DNA from: an uncultured Bacteroidales bacterium
GTDB lineage: Bacteria; Bacteroidota; Bacteroidia; Bacteroidales; Paludibacteraceae
Direction of reading: 5' to 3'
Assembly (NCBI GenBank): GCA_900321005.1
Contig: ONUF01000022.1
Location: 1-59,684, forward strand
DNA: 59,684 nt
In this document: piece by piece, positions 25,494-33,193 of the stretch
Numbering within the stretch: position 1 is the stretch's first letter
How the letters are laid out: the number at the start of each line of letters is the position of its first letter
Program-made: the position numbers and the translations under genes
Notes under the pieces: generated by a model
The model's database searches: none
The model's input: the letters and a program-made list of their open reading frames with translations, nothing else
What the model was told of the DNA's origin: nothing

Positions 25494-26753
25494 ATGACAA
25501 CAGAATCAATCATCGGAATTACCAGTGGTATACTTGGTATAGCAACCGTAATTTGGGGCGTTGCACGCTATTTTTACAATCGTTATAAAAAACAACCCTT
25601 GACTGACTTGTTCAAGCAACTAGTAGATACAAACAATTCCACCAAAGTACACCGCAAGATTTTAAGAAGAATCAATCTGCGCTTAGGAGGCATCATAAAA
25701 GACGATTATATACAGAATTTTGTGTTGGCGGATCGAAAAAAGGAAGCATTGTTTCAGGATATTTGCGTTAAGAATGAGATTGAGCCAAATAAAGAAATCT
25801 GCCTAAAACTATTAGGCGCAGATAGTCCCAAATCCAGGGATTATTACTATAGCCATCGAAAACAAGATGCTACGCAACAACCTCAGGAGAAGACGGTTTA
25901 TCCTTCGGCAACCAGCAATGAGGGACAAACTGTTTATATGTCTGAATTGTTGATGGATAGACATCCGCAAACATGTAAGAACTTACTTGCTATTCTTGAT
26001 AGGCATCATGTTAACTATGCATTTTTAAAAGGCACGAAAGATATTTGGTGTCGCGATTATATGCCAGTACAACTTGAATCGGGAAAGCTCATTCAGTTCA
26101 GATATGAGCCAAGTTATCTTAAGGGCAATAAAGAATGGGAAGAATCGCGTTCGAACGTAAAAGATGTTTGCAAGAAAAATAATATCAAAGCCGAAATCTC
26201 TGACATCAACCTTGATGGTGGTAATGTTTTAATTTGTGATGGTAGAGCTATCTTATCCGATAGAGTATTTGGAGAGAATCCCGAATACGACAAAGATACT
26301 CTTGTAAAGGAATTGGCGCAGTTATTAGAATGTGAAATTATTATCATTCCTTCGCTACGGTCAAAGGATGAAGATTTCACAGGGCATGCGGATGGCATGG
26401 TTAGATTTGTAAACAGAAATACAATCGTTGGCAACAATCGAGCAGAAGAATACAAATACTGGCAAGATGGCATAAAGAAAGTCTTGGACACCTATAATCT
26501 AACTTATATTGATATGCCATGTGTCATCAATAAAAAAGACCCAAAGCACCCAGATAGCGCAATAGGGATTTATGTCAATTACTTGGAAGTTAATGACTTG
26601 ATTGTTGTTCCTGAATTTGGTGTTAAGGAAGATAAAGAAGCGGTTGCTGTTCTTCAAAAAGCTTTCCCCGACAAACAAATTGAAACTATCAACTACAATG
26701 ATGTTGCATTAGAAGGCGGATTGCTAAATTGCACTACTTGGATTGTAAAATAG
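25494..26753 (+). CDS. Membrane-anchored agmatine/peptidylarginine deiminase-like enzyme
   Basis: A 419-residue protein. A single membrane helix (about 5-25) is followed by KK, so the rest should be cytoplasmic. A linker domain (about 38-125, with INLRLGGIIKDDYIQNFVLADRKK, key part IIKDDYIQNFVLAD) is not known to me. The C-terminal domain (about 145-419) has the guanidino-deiminase motifs: WCRDYMP (185-191), LDGGN (240-244), GHADGMVRF (His298, Asp300) and the nucleophile segment EGGLLNCTTW (Cys413). The residue before the cysteine is Asn412 where the family usually has His. Family members hydrolyse agmatine or arginine side chains. The anchored form and the accessory setting suggest a specialised, perhaps defensive, role; that is inference. 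Confidence 0.8.
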   Translation: MTTESIIGITSGILGIATVIWGVARYFYNRYKKQPLTDLFKQLVDTNNSTKVHRKILRRINLRLGGIIKDDYIQNFVLADRKKEALFQDICVKNEIEPNKEICLKLLGADSPKSRDYYYSHRKQDATQQPQEKTVYPSATSNEGQTVYMSELLMDRHPQTCKNLLAILDRHHVNYAFLKGTKDIWCRDYMPVQLESGKLIQFRYEPSYLKGNKEWEESRSNVKDVCKKNNIKAEISDINLDGGNVLICDGRAILSDRVFGENPEYDKDTLVKELAQLLECEIIIIPSLRSKDEDFTGHADGMVRFVNRNTIVGNNRAEEYKYWQDGIKKVLDTYNLTYIDMPCVINKKDPKHPDSAIGIYVNYLEVNDLIVVPEFGVKEDKEAVAVLQKAFPDKQIETINYNDVALEGGLLNCTTWIVK

Positions 26754-26762
26754 GAGATGAGA

Positions 26763-26960
26763 AGCGGGCGATAGAATCGCCCTATTAATAGACGGAGACA
26801 GGCGGCGGCAGAAATGTCGCCGTTGCTATTATGCCCGATGACATCGGGCGGAAGGGATGATGCGAGCGGAGCTAAAACTCCTTGTCAGGGACGTAATCCA
26901 AAGCGGTCAATCGAATTGACCTGAAATAGAAGAAAAATGAAGAATAATGACATTTCCGAA
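26763..26960. other. Non-coding stretch with an array of short hairpins
   Basis: After the deiminase gene come, in order: GGGCGAT/ATCGCCC (26768-26784), GGCGGCG/CGCCG (about 26812-26825), GCCCGAT-GAC-ATCGGGC (26833-26849) and GGTCAAT-CGA-ATTGACC (26907-26923). A further long palindrome, GACATTTCC/GGAAATGTC (26949-26980), overlaps the next promoter. No coding frame convinces. Confidence 0.5.
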
Positions 26961-26968
26961 GACGAAAA

Positions 26969-27000
26969 TTTGGAAATGTCATTTTTTTGTTGTATCTTTG
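26969..27000 (+). promoter_or_regulatory. Promoter overlapping a terminator-like palindrome
   Basis: TTTG at 26969-26972, spacer GAAATGTCATTTTTTTGTTG, TATCTTTG at 26993-27000. The -33 element lies inside the arm of the palindrome that ends in ATGTCATTTTTTT; the same arrangement recurs at 53311-53342. Confidence 0.72.
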
Positions 27001-27075
27001 CAATTGGAATAACATTCCACGGAGTACGCCGATAGCCGAATAGTAAAGTGGAGGCAAGAAACAAATGATTTAGAT

Positions 27076-27378
27076 ATGATAACAAAATCTAGTGTAAAGA
27101 AAATGATTGAAAAAGATCCAGCATTCAGTGAATTTGTGGAAGGTAATAAAGCATATATGAGTTTTTCTATTTGCGGTGTACAGGTTCTGATTTTTAAAGA
27201 AGATGTGGGTACGAGTTATTACTATAAATTGCCTTGGCAAAATGGATTGGATTATCCTTGTGTTAAAACATTTATGAAATATGCGATTCCTGTTCTTTCT
27301 GAAATACTAGAAGAAAGAAGACTAAATAAATTGATCGCGTCGGGTAATGTCAGAAAGGCAACATTAAGAACGATTTAG
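27076..27378 (+). CDS. Small protein of unknown function
   Basis: A 100-residue soluble protein (MITKSSVKKMIEKDPAFSEF start, basic C-terminus ending VRKATLRTI). I recognise no family. The central part (ICGVQVLIFKEDVGTSYYYKL) is beta-like and the second half is helical. It has its own promoter about 75 bases upstream with a leader that contains a GGAAT/ATTCC hairpin. Codon use is AT-rich like the other genes of this island. It stands alone: the Fic gene beyond it is on the other strand. Confidence 0.6.
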   Translation: MITKSSVKKMIEKDPAFSEFVEGNKAYMSFSICGVQVLIFKEDVGTSYYYKLPWQNGLDYPCVKTFMKYAIPVLSEILEERRLNKLIASGNVRKATLRTI

Positions 27379-27530
27379 TCCGTTGGGATATATGCCCGAT
27401 AAAGACAGAGAATCCGAAAGGCAAGAAAAACCGCAGAAGAAAATAAAGAGCAACCTCACTCCGTAGCTCCCACATCTTCGACACCCAAGGAAAGATGGTG
27501 AGGTAACACAACAATCTTCTTCCTATTATT

Positions 27531-27558
27531 CCGCTTGCCATCCCCGCAAGCGGATTTT
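27531..27558 (+). terminator. Hairpin with T-run after the small protein gene
   Basis: CCGCTTGC (27531-27538), loop, GCAAGCGG (27546-27553), then ATTTT. It lies about 150 bases after the stop at 27378; the stretch between carries no convincing gene. Confidence 0.6.
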
Positions 27559-27586
27559 GGTGAACTGTAAAATACTGAAGAAAACA

Positions 27587-27616
27587 ATCAGGGTAACTCG
27601 GTGAGTCGCCCTGATT
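27587..27616. terminator. Bidirectional terminator next to the Fic gene
   Basis: AATCAGGG and CCCTGATT arms enclose an inner ACTC/GAGT stem, flanked by A-rich and T-rich runs. It ends a few bases before the Fic stop (27621-27623). Confidence 0.7.
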
Positions 27617-27620
27617 TTCT

Positions 27621-28655
27621 TTAGAAGTATTCTCTTACTGCAAATTCGTATTGATCAATGAAGATCCTTTTGAAGGCATGCAGATTATTCTGCTCGTAGA
27701 AAATCAGCATCGCTTTCTTATAATCAATTGAATCAACCGTGCGGAAGGATAAAGGACAATAGCCGTTCGCTATCAGCAACGCATTACTTGTGATACGCGC
27801 CGTGCGCTTATTTCCATCCATAAACGGCTGAATATAACTCAACAACAGGAGCGTCAGCAATGCTTTCTCAAATACATTGGTGCGGCTGTTAATCAACGCA
27901 CACGTATCACGCATCGCCTCGCGAATCTGAAACTCATTATCCAGCGGACGATATTTCGTACCCGTTATACCGACTCGTCTATGACGCAAGCCTGTGTCCA
28001 CAGATAGTTCTTTGGTCAGTAATTGATGAATATCCTCGATATGACTTATGGTCAACTCTTGTAAATAATCGGGATTATCCAATACAAACCGTAGCGCGTC
28101 TTTGTGATTTAGCAGCATTACCGCTTCCTCTTTGGTCTTACCCTCCGCGGTCTTGCTCTCGCGCAGCAACCGCTCTGTTTCAAGCAGCGAATACGTATTA
28201 CCCTCTATCTGCGAGGATTTCCAACTTAGGTCAATACCCAGCCGCTCCATCTCTTTGCGGTACTCATTCTCACTCATATCTGTCAAATGAGCACGAAACT
28301 CTTGCTGAAGTTCGTTGAGATGCTTCAACTCATCCTCTGTAAACAAAGCCACTTGCGGTAATTGCTCATTGATAAGCGCAAAGTTAAAACTCGTCTGTAC
28401 TTGACGGTCGTCCACATCTTGCGCAAAATAGGTATCCAAATCAAGCGGCATCAACAAGTGCGCACGGTTAGATAAGGAATAACGCGTCGCGCGCGCTTTC
28501 CCCGCTACATTTATATCACCATTCTCTATGCCGGCTGCAATAAGGCGTTTGAGCGTGGCATCACTCTCTTGAAAGCCAATACCTGCGCGAATGTCTTCAC
28601 GCGATGAAGACGGATGATAGTGCAAAAATTGCAGTATTTCACGAGCTGTTTCCAT
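27621..28655 (-). CDS. Fic-domain protein with Gln replacing the catalytic His
   Basis: A 344-residue protein: N-terminal winged-helix segment (about 1-65, with a helix-turn-helix look), a linker, the inhibitory motif SSQIEG (Ser147 to Gly152, the [S/T]xxxE[G/N] type, placed before the Fic core) and the Fic core. The active-site loop reads IQPFMDGNKRTAR: Gln276 stands where the family has the catalytic histidine (HxFx[D/E]GN[G/K]R). The codon is CAG. The nucleotide-binding Asp280, Gly281, Asn282, Lys283 and Arg284 are all present. Fic enzymes transfer AMP or other nucleotides to target proteins; loss of the histidine would abolish that, so this may be a binding-only or regulatory form. Confidence 0.85.
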   Translation of the reverse strand: METAREILQFLHYHPSSSREDIRAGIGFQESDATLKRLIAAGIENGDINVAGKARATRYSLSNRAHLLMPLDLDTYFAQDVDDRQVQTSFNFALINEQLPQVALFTEDELKHLNELQQEFRAHLTDMSENEYRKEMERLGIDLSWKSSQIEGNTYSLLETERLLRESKTAEGKTKEEAVMLLNHKDALRFVLDNPDYLQELTISHIEDIHQLLTKELSVDTGLRHRRVGITGTKYRPLDNEFQIREAMRDTCALINSRTNVFEKALLTLLLLSYIQPFMDGNKRTARITSNALLIANGYCPLSFRTVDSIDYKKAMLIFYEQNNLHAFKRIFIDQYEFAVREYF

Positions 28656-29108
28656 AAGCCTATTTTTAAAAATCGGTGCAAAAATACAAAAAATATTTGA
28701 ATAATCGGCTCAATTTAATCAAAAAAATGCAAAAAATCTTACTTTTTTGAGCCGATTCTGTGTTTTTTAGTATAAAATACTTCCTAATACATGCCCAACA
28801 AGGGCATTGGCTATGCGGATGCAGGTAATATCGGGGCAATCACGTATCCTGCCACACCTTATATATACTTTGTATATATCCCGTGATTTTAATTCACGGG
28901 ATATATTTTGTGGTCGTTTTGTCACTTTCAAATGCTCTCATTTGCCTCCTTCCTTGCTCATTGGACTAGACCATAGCTAGACGATAGCTAGACCATACAC
29001 ACTCTGTCTTTACTCGGATTCCGTCCTTCCATTCCATTTGTCTTTCAACTGGATTTATAGCCCTTTCGCTGAAAATCTAAAGATTTTTGGCGGATTTTTG
29101 GCCCAAAA
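28656..29108. other. Intergenic stretch between fic and dnaN
   Basis: No convincing gene. Two overlapping hairpins share one arm: ATATATAC/GTATATAT and ATATCCCGTGA/TCACGGGATAT (about 28861-28911), ending in a T-run. A 31-codon frame rich in Tyr and Ile (ATG at 28791, IGYADAGNIGAITYPATPY) precedes them, but it has no clear promoter. An 11-base tandem word (CTAGACCATAG-type) occupies 28965-28997. Confidence 0.4.
28965..28997. repeat. Degenerate 11-base tandem word upstream of dnaN
   Basis: CTAGACCATAG, CTAGACGATAG, CTAGACCATA in direct succession. Confidence 0.65.
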
Positions 29109-29140
29109 TTTGCATATGTAAAAAAAATGTTGTAATTTTG
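29109..29140 (+). promoter_or_regulatory. dnaN promoter
   Basis: TTTG at 29109-29112, 20-base spacer, TAATTTTG at 29133-29140; the ATG follows at 29247 after a leader of about 100 bases. Confidence 0.78.
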
Positions 29141-29246
29141 CGGCCTGAATTATGCGTGTGTATATGCGAGACGCGCGTATACATATGCAAGAACAAAGCA
29201 AAACAGCGACAGCAAATCGAACAAAATAATTAAAAAATATACGTAT

Positions 29247-30305
29247 ATGAAATTCAATGTTTCGAGTTCTAAACTCTTTTCGCAACTGCAGGCTGTAAGC
29301 CGCGTGATTAACAGTAAGAATGCGCTGCCGATCTTGGACGACGTGTTGTTCGACCTCGTAGGTAACGAGTTACGCTTGACCGCTTCGGACGGCGAGACGA
29401 CCATCCGTACCAGCGTAGAAGTAGAAGGCGCTGAGGGTTCGGGTAAGGTAGCTTCGGCGGCTAAACTGCTGTTGGAGACCCTGAAGGAGTTCAGCGAGCA
29501 ACCGCTGGCATTCACCATCGACGAGAACAACTTCGCGGTGAACATGATCAGCCAGAACGGTACCTATTCGTTCGTAGGCGTGAACGGCAACGAGTATCCG
29601 GAGATGCCGGCCGCAGAGGCAGAGGCACAGACGCTGGTTTTGCCGGCGATGAACGGTATCTTCTTCGACATCGCACCAGACAAAGTAACGATGGTAGCTA
29701 CCGACGCACACCGTCTCGTTCGTTACACCAACGCAGGTGTACAGGCAGGTGTGGCAGCCAGCTTCATCCTTCCGAAGAAACCGGCAGGTCTGCTGAAGAA
29801 CCTGTTGGCAAAAGAAGAGAGCGACGTGAAGGTGACCTTCGGCGCAAAGAACGCACGCTTCGAGTTCGGCAGCACGATCATCGTGTGCCGTCAGATCGAG
29901 GGTCGTTTCCCGAACTACAACGCGGTCATCCCGCAGGGCAACAACAACATCGTAACGGTTGACCGTCAAACGATCATCAACGCCTGCAAGCGTGTGGCTG
30001 TATTCGCCAACAACGGTACCGCACAACTCCGTCTGGCATTGAGCGAGAACAACATCAAAATCTCTGCGCAGGACATCGACTTCTCGACGAGCGCAGAAGA
30101 GACCATCTCTTGCGACTACAACGGCATGCCGATGGCTATCGGTTTCAAGGCGCCGTTCCTCATCGACCTGCTCAGTTCGGTAGAGAGTGCAGAGGTACAA
30201 CTCAAACTCGCTGACCCCGCTCGCGCAGGTCTCATCCTGCCGGTTGAGAACGAGGCCAACGAAGATATCGTGATGTTGTTGATGCCGATGCTGCTGAATG
30301 ATTAA
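29247..30305 (+). CDS. dnaN: DNA polymerase III sliding clamp (beta subunit)
   Basis: Ring-shaped clamp that holds the replicative polymerase on DNA. The length is 352 residues, slightly below the usual 365-375. Three repeated clamp domains are visible: the N-terminus MKFNVSSSKLFSQLQAVSRV with NALPILDDVLF, the middle with YPEMPAAEAEA and VATDAHRLVRY, and the last with IEGRFPNYNAVIPQ and the C-terminal VMLLMPMLLND (MLLMPML resembles the conserved VVMPMRL-type end). Its neighbours are not dnaA or recF, so it is separated from the classical dnaA-dnaN-recF group. It has a strong promoter and codon use typical of highly expressed genes. Confidence 0.96.
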   Translation: MKFNVSSSKLFSQLQAVSRVINSKNALPILDDVLFDLVGNELRLTASDGETTIRTSVEVEGAEGSGKVASAAKLLLETLKEFSEQPLAFTIDENNFAVNMISQNGTYSFVGVNGNEYPEMPAAEAEAQTLVLPAMNGIFFDIAPDKVTMVATDAHRLVRYTNAGVQAGVAASFILPKKPAGLLKNLLAKEESDVKVTFGAKNARFEFGSTIIVCRQIEGRFPNYNAVIPQGNNNIVTVDRQTIINACKRVAVFANNGTAQLRLALSENNIKISAQDIDFSTSAEETISCDYNGMPMAIGFKAPFLIDLLSSVESAEVQLKLADPARAGLILPVENEANEDIVMLLMPMLLND

Positions 30306-30361
30306 GCACGCTTAATCGTTTATAGGGTTTATTGTTTTTACTGTGTAAAAACGTTTTAGGA

Positions 30362-32341
30362 ATGTTTAGACAACTAACCGCGCAAGAGATCGCGCAATTA
30401 GAGGCGCAGGGTTGCAAGGCTACCGATTGGAAAGAGATCGAAGTAGCCGAGCACTTTGACGCCCGTTATGTGCGGCACTCCAACTTCTCCGGACACAACA
30501 AACTCGGTGTGTTCGGCAAAGAAATAGAGTTACCCGGCGGCATCAAAGTGCACACGGGTATCTACAACGCGATGCTGCATAACTGCGAAGTAGGCGACGA
30601 TGCGCATTTATACAATATCCACAACTACATCGCCAACTACACCATCGGCGCAGAGACCTGTATCGAGAACGTGAACGCTATCCTTGTGGACGGCAAAACG
30701 ACCTTCGGCAACGGCGTACGTGTTCCGGTGATGAACGAAGGCGGTGGTCGTGAGATACCTATCTTCAACGAGCTCTCTGCCAGCCTCGCGTATATCCTGA
30801 CGCTCTATCGCCATCGTCCGAAGATGATTGCGGAACTCGAGCGCCAGATCGATGCGTACGCCGAGGCACAGGCTTCCGACCACGGTTACATCGGCAAGCA
30901 CGTACGTATCTTGAACTGCGGAAGCATCAAGAACGTCAAGATCGGCGATTATGCCGAACTGAGTGGTGTGAGTCGTCTCAAGAACGGAACGATCAACTCC
31001 AACGAGTTCGCTCCTGTTCGCCTCGGCAGCGGCGTGAAGTGTATCGACTTCATCCTCGCTTCGGGCGTAGAGATCGGTGACTCCACCCTCGTGGACAAGT
31101 GCTTCGTAGGTCAAGGCACGATTTTCGACAAACACTACTCGGCGGGCGAGAGCCTTTTCTTCTCGAACTGCCAGGGTATGCACGGTGAGGCTTGCGCGAT
31201 CTTCGCAGGACCGTACACCGTGACCCACCATAAATCGACGCTCCTCATCGCGGGTATGTTCTCTTTCCTCAACGCGGGTTCGGGTTCGAACCAATCGAAC
31301 CACATGTACAAACTCGGTCCGATCCATCAGGGTGTGGCAGAGCGCGGCGCGAAGACGACGAGTGACAGTTACCTGCTGTGGCCGTCGAAGATCGGTGCGT
31401 TCAGTCTCGTTATGGGTCGTCATACCCACCATGCGGACACCGCCGAACTGCCGTTCTCCTATCTCATTGAGAACAACTCGGAGAGTTATCTCGTACCCGG
31501 CGCGAACCTGCGTACTGTAGGTACCATCCGTGACGCGCAGAAATGGCCGAAACGTGATAACCGCAAGGATCCGCACAAATTGGATCAGATCAATTTCAAC
31601 CTCTTGAGTCCGTACACGGTGCAGAAAATGTGGCGCGGACGGGAAGTGCTCAATGAGTTGGAGGCGCTGAGCGGCGTGAACACCGAGGTGTACGGCTACA
31701 AGAACTGCAAGATTCGCAACAGTTCGCTCAAGCACGGGCGTGAGTTATACACGATAGGTATTCAGAAATTCTTAGGCAACAGTCTCATCAGTCGATTGGA
31801 GAAATCCGAGTGGCACACCTTAGACGAAGTGCGTAAAGCCTTGCGTCCGGACAGCAAGATCGGTTCGGGCGATTGGGTAGATTTGGCCGGACTGATTGCG
31901 CCGAAGAGCGAAGTGACACGTCTGCTGAATGATATCGAGGCTGGCAAACTGAATCTGGAGGCTATCCAAGAGCGCCTTGTGGAGATGCACGCGCACTACT
32001 ACTCGTACGAGTGGACTTGGGCGCTGGAGCACCTCGAGCAGGTATGGGGTTGCGATGTAGAACATGTGACGCTTGAGCAGATTCGCAAGACGATTGAAGA
32101 GTGGAAGACCGCCGTAGTGGGTCTGGACAAGATGGTTTACAACGATGCCCGCAAGGAATTCGATATGAACAGTCAGACGGGCTTCGGTGTGGACGGCGAT
32201 CGCGACCAGGCACAAGCGGACTTCGAAGAAGTGCGTGGTTCGTTTGAATCCAACTCCTTCGTCAAGGCCGTACTCGAACATATCGAGACCAAGAGTAAGT
32301 TAGGTGATAAAGTTCTGGCAGCCCTAGGAACCCTAGAATAA
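30362..32341 (+). CDS. DUF4954 family protein (left-handed beta-helix type)
   Basis: A 659-residue protein of a family typical of Bacteroidota. The first 400 residues contain many hexapeptide-like turns (VGDDAHLYNIHNYIANYTIG, VKIGDYAELSG, GVEIGDSTLVDKCFVG), the pattern of a left-handed beta-helix as in acyltransferases and sugar-nucleotide enzymes. The conserved GPYTVTHHKSTLLIAGMFSF and NAGSGSNQSNHMYKLGPIHQ segments are present. Function is not established; a UDP-sugar-related role has been suggested by fold only. The ATG at 30362 (MFRQLTAQEI) matches the family better than the in-frame ATG at 30332. Its last codons and stop (ALGTLE) are formed by a short tandem repeat. Confidence 0.85.
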   Translation: MFRQLTAQEIAQLEAQGCKATDWKEIEVAEHFDARYVRHSNFSGHNKLGVFGKEIELPGGIKVHTGIYNAMLHNCEVGDDAHLYNIHNYIANYTIGAETCIENVNAILVDGKTTFGNGVRVPVMNEGGGREIPIFNELSASLAYILTLYRHRPKMIAELERQIDAYAEAQASDHGYIGKHVRILNCGSIKNVKIGDYAELSGVSRLKNGTINSNEFAPVRLGSGVKCIDFILASGVEIGDSTLVDKCFVGQGTIFDKHYSAGESLFFSNCQGMHGEACAIFAGPYTVTHHKSTLLIAGMFSFLNAGSGSNQSNHMYKLGPIHQGVAERGAKTTSDSYLLWPSKIGAFSLVMGRHTHHADTAELPFSYLIENNSESYLVPGANLRTVGTIRDAQKWPKRDNRKDPHKLDQINFNLLSPYTVQKMWRGREVLNELEALSGVNTEVYGYKNCKIRNSSLKHGRELYTIGIQKFLGNSLISRLEKSEWHTLDEVRKALRPDSKIGSGDWVDLAGLIAPKSEVTRLLNDIEAGKLNLEAIQERLVEMHAHYYSYEWTWALEHLEQVWGCDVEHVTLEQIRKTIEEWKTAVVGLDKMVYNDARKEFDMNSQTGFGVDGDRDQAQADFEEVRGSFESNSFVKAVLEHIETKSKLGDKVLAALGTLE

Positions 32342-32346
32342 CTAGT
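32321..32346. repeat. Degenerate 9-base tandem word across the DUF4954 stop codon
   Basis: CCCTAGGAA, CCCTAGAAT, AACTAGTTT; it encodes the last residues and the stop of the DUF4954 gene. Confidence 0.55.
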
Positions 32347-32350
32347 TTAT

Positions 32351-33160
32351 ATGAGTACAGGTAAGGTGACGATATTAGGTTGCGGCAGCGCGAAGCCGAC
32401 GAAGACCACTTCCCCTTCGGGACAGTGGGTCGAGTTGTGCGACAAGTCCTTCCTCGTGGATTGCGGAGAAGGTGTGCTGCTGACGATGCAGAAACTCGGT
32501 TTACACACCGGGCGGCTGTATAATATCTTCATCTCCCACCTGCACGGCGACCACTGTTTCGGTCTGATCGGTTTGCTGACGACGCTCGGCATGCTCAAGC
32601 GCACGCAGCCCATGCATATCTATGCCCAGCCGGACTTGGAGAAATTGCTGACGCCGCTCTTGGAGTACCATGCGAACGATCGCCAGTACGACATCATCTT
32701 CCATCCCATCAACCCGCGCAAGCACGAAGTGATCTTCGAGGACCGCACCGTTTCCGTGGAGACTATTCCATTGAAACACGGTGTGCCTACCTGCGGATTC
32801 CTCTTCAAAGAGACCCACCGTGTGCAGCAAGAAGACGGTTCGTTCGAGCGCGTGACGCGCAAGCGCTATGCCTATTGCTCGGATACGATGTACAGCGAGA
32901 AGATCCTACCCATCATCGAAGGCGTGGACACCCTTTATCACGAATCCACCTTCCTCGAGTCGATGGCCGAGCGCAGCAAAGAAGTGAAGCACTCCACGGC
33001 TGCAGACGCCGCAACGATTGCGAAGAAAGCGAATGTAGGCAAACTGATCTTAGGTCACTACTCCGCGCGGGTGGAAGACCACAACCTCTTCCTGCAAGAG
33101 GCAAAACCGATCTTCGACAACACCGTTTTGGCAGAAGAAAACGATGTAATAGTACTCTGA
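32351..33160 (+). CDS. rnz: Ribonuclease Z
   Basis: Zinc-dependent endonuclease that trims the 3' end of tRNA precursors. The 269-residue protein has the metallo-beta-lactamase core with SHLHGDHCFG (the HxHxDH motif), further ligands at LKHGVPTCGF, AYCSDTMY and the terminal GHYSARVED. It is shorter than the about 305 residues of many family members; the flexible exosite arm is reduced. Because most tRNA genes of this window do not encode CCA, a ribonuclease Z is needed to make their 3' ends, and two of these tRNAs stand directly before protein genes. The start follows the DUF4954 gene after 9 bases. Confidence 0.9.
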   Translation: MSTGKVTILGCGSAKPTKTTSPSGQWVELCDKSFLVDCGEGVLLTMQKLGLHTGRLYNIFISHLHGDHCFGLIGLLTTLGMLKRTQPMHIYAQPDLEKLLTPLLEYHANDRQYDIIFHPINPRKHEVIFEDRTVSVETIPLKHGVPTCGFLFKETHRVQQEDGSFERVTRKRYAYCSDTMYSEKILPIIEGVDTLYHESTFLESMAERSKEVKHSTAADAATIAKKANVGKLILGHYSARVEDHNLFLQEAKPIFDNTVLAEENDVIVL

Positions 33161-33190
33161 CAACTGAATACTGAACACTGAATACTGACC
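33161..33190. repeat. Degenerate 8-base tandem word between rnz and radA
   Basis: AACTGAAT/ACTGAACACTGAATACTGA: units ACTGAAT, ACTGAAC, ACTGAAT, ACTGACC in a row. Confidence 0.65.
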
Positions 33191-33193
33191 CTT

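Noticed and set aside
28791-28911. Leader peptide with attenuator upstream of dnaN (31 codons rich in Tyr and Ile, with alternative hairpins)
   Set aside because: No clear promoter, no amino-acid gene downstream and about 340 bases before the dnaN start; kept only as a description of the gap.
30608-31735. 375-codon open frame on the minus strand
   Set aside because: Antisense shadow of the DUF4954 gene.
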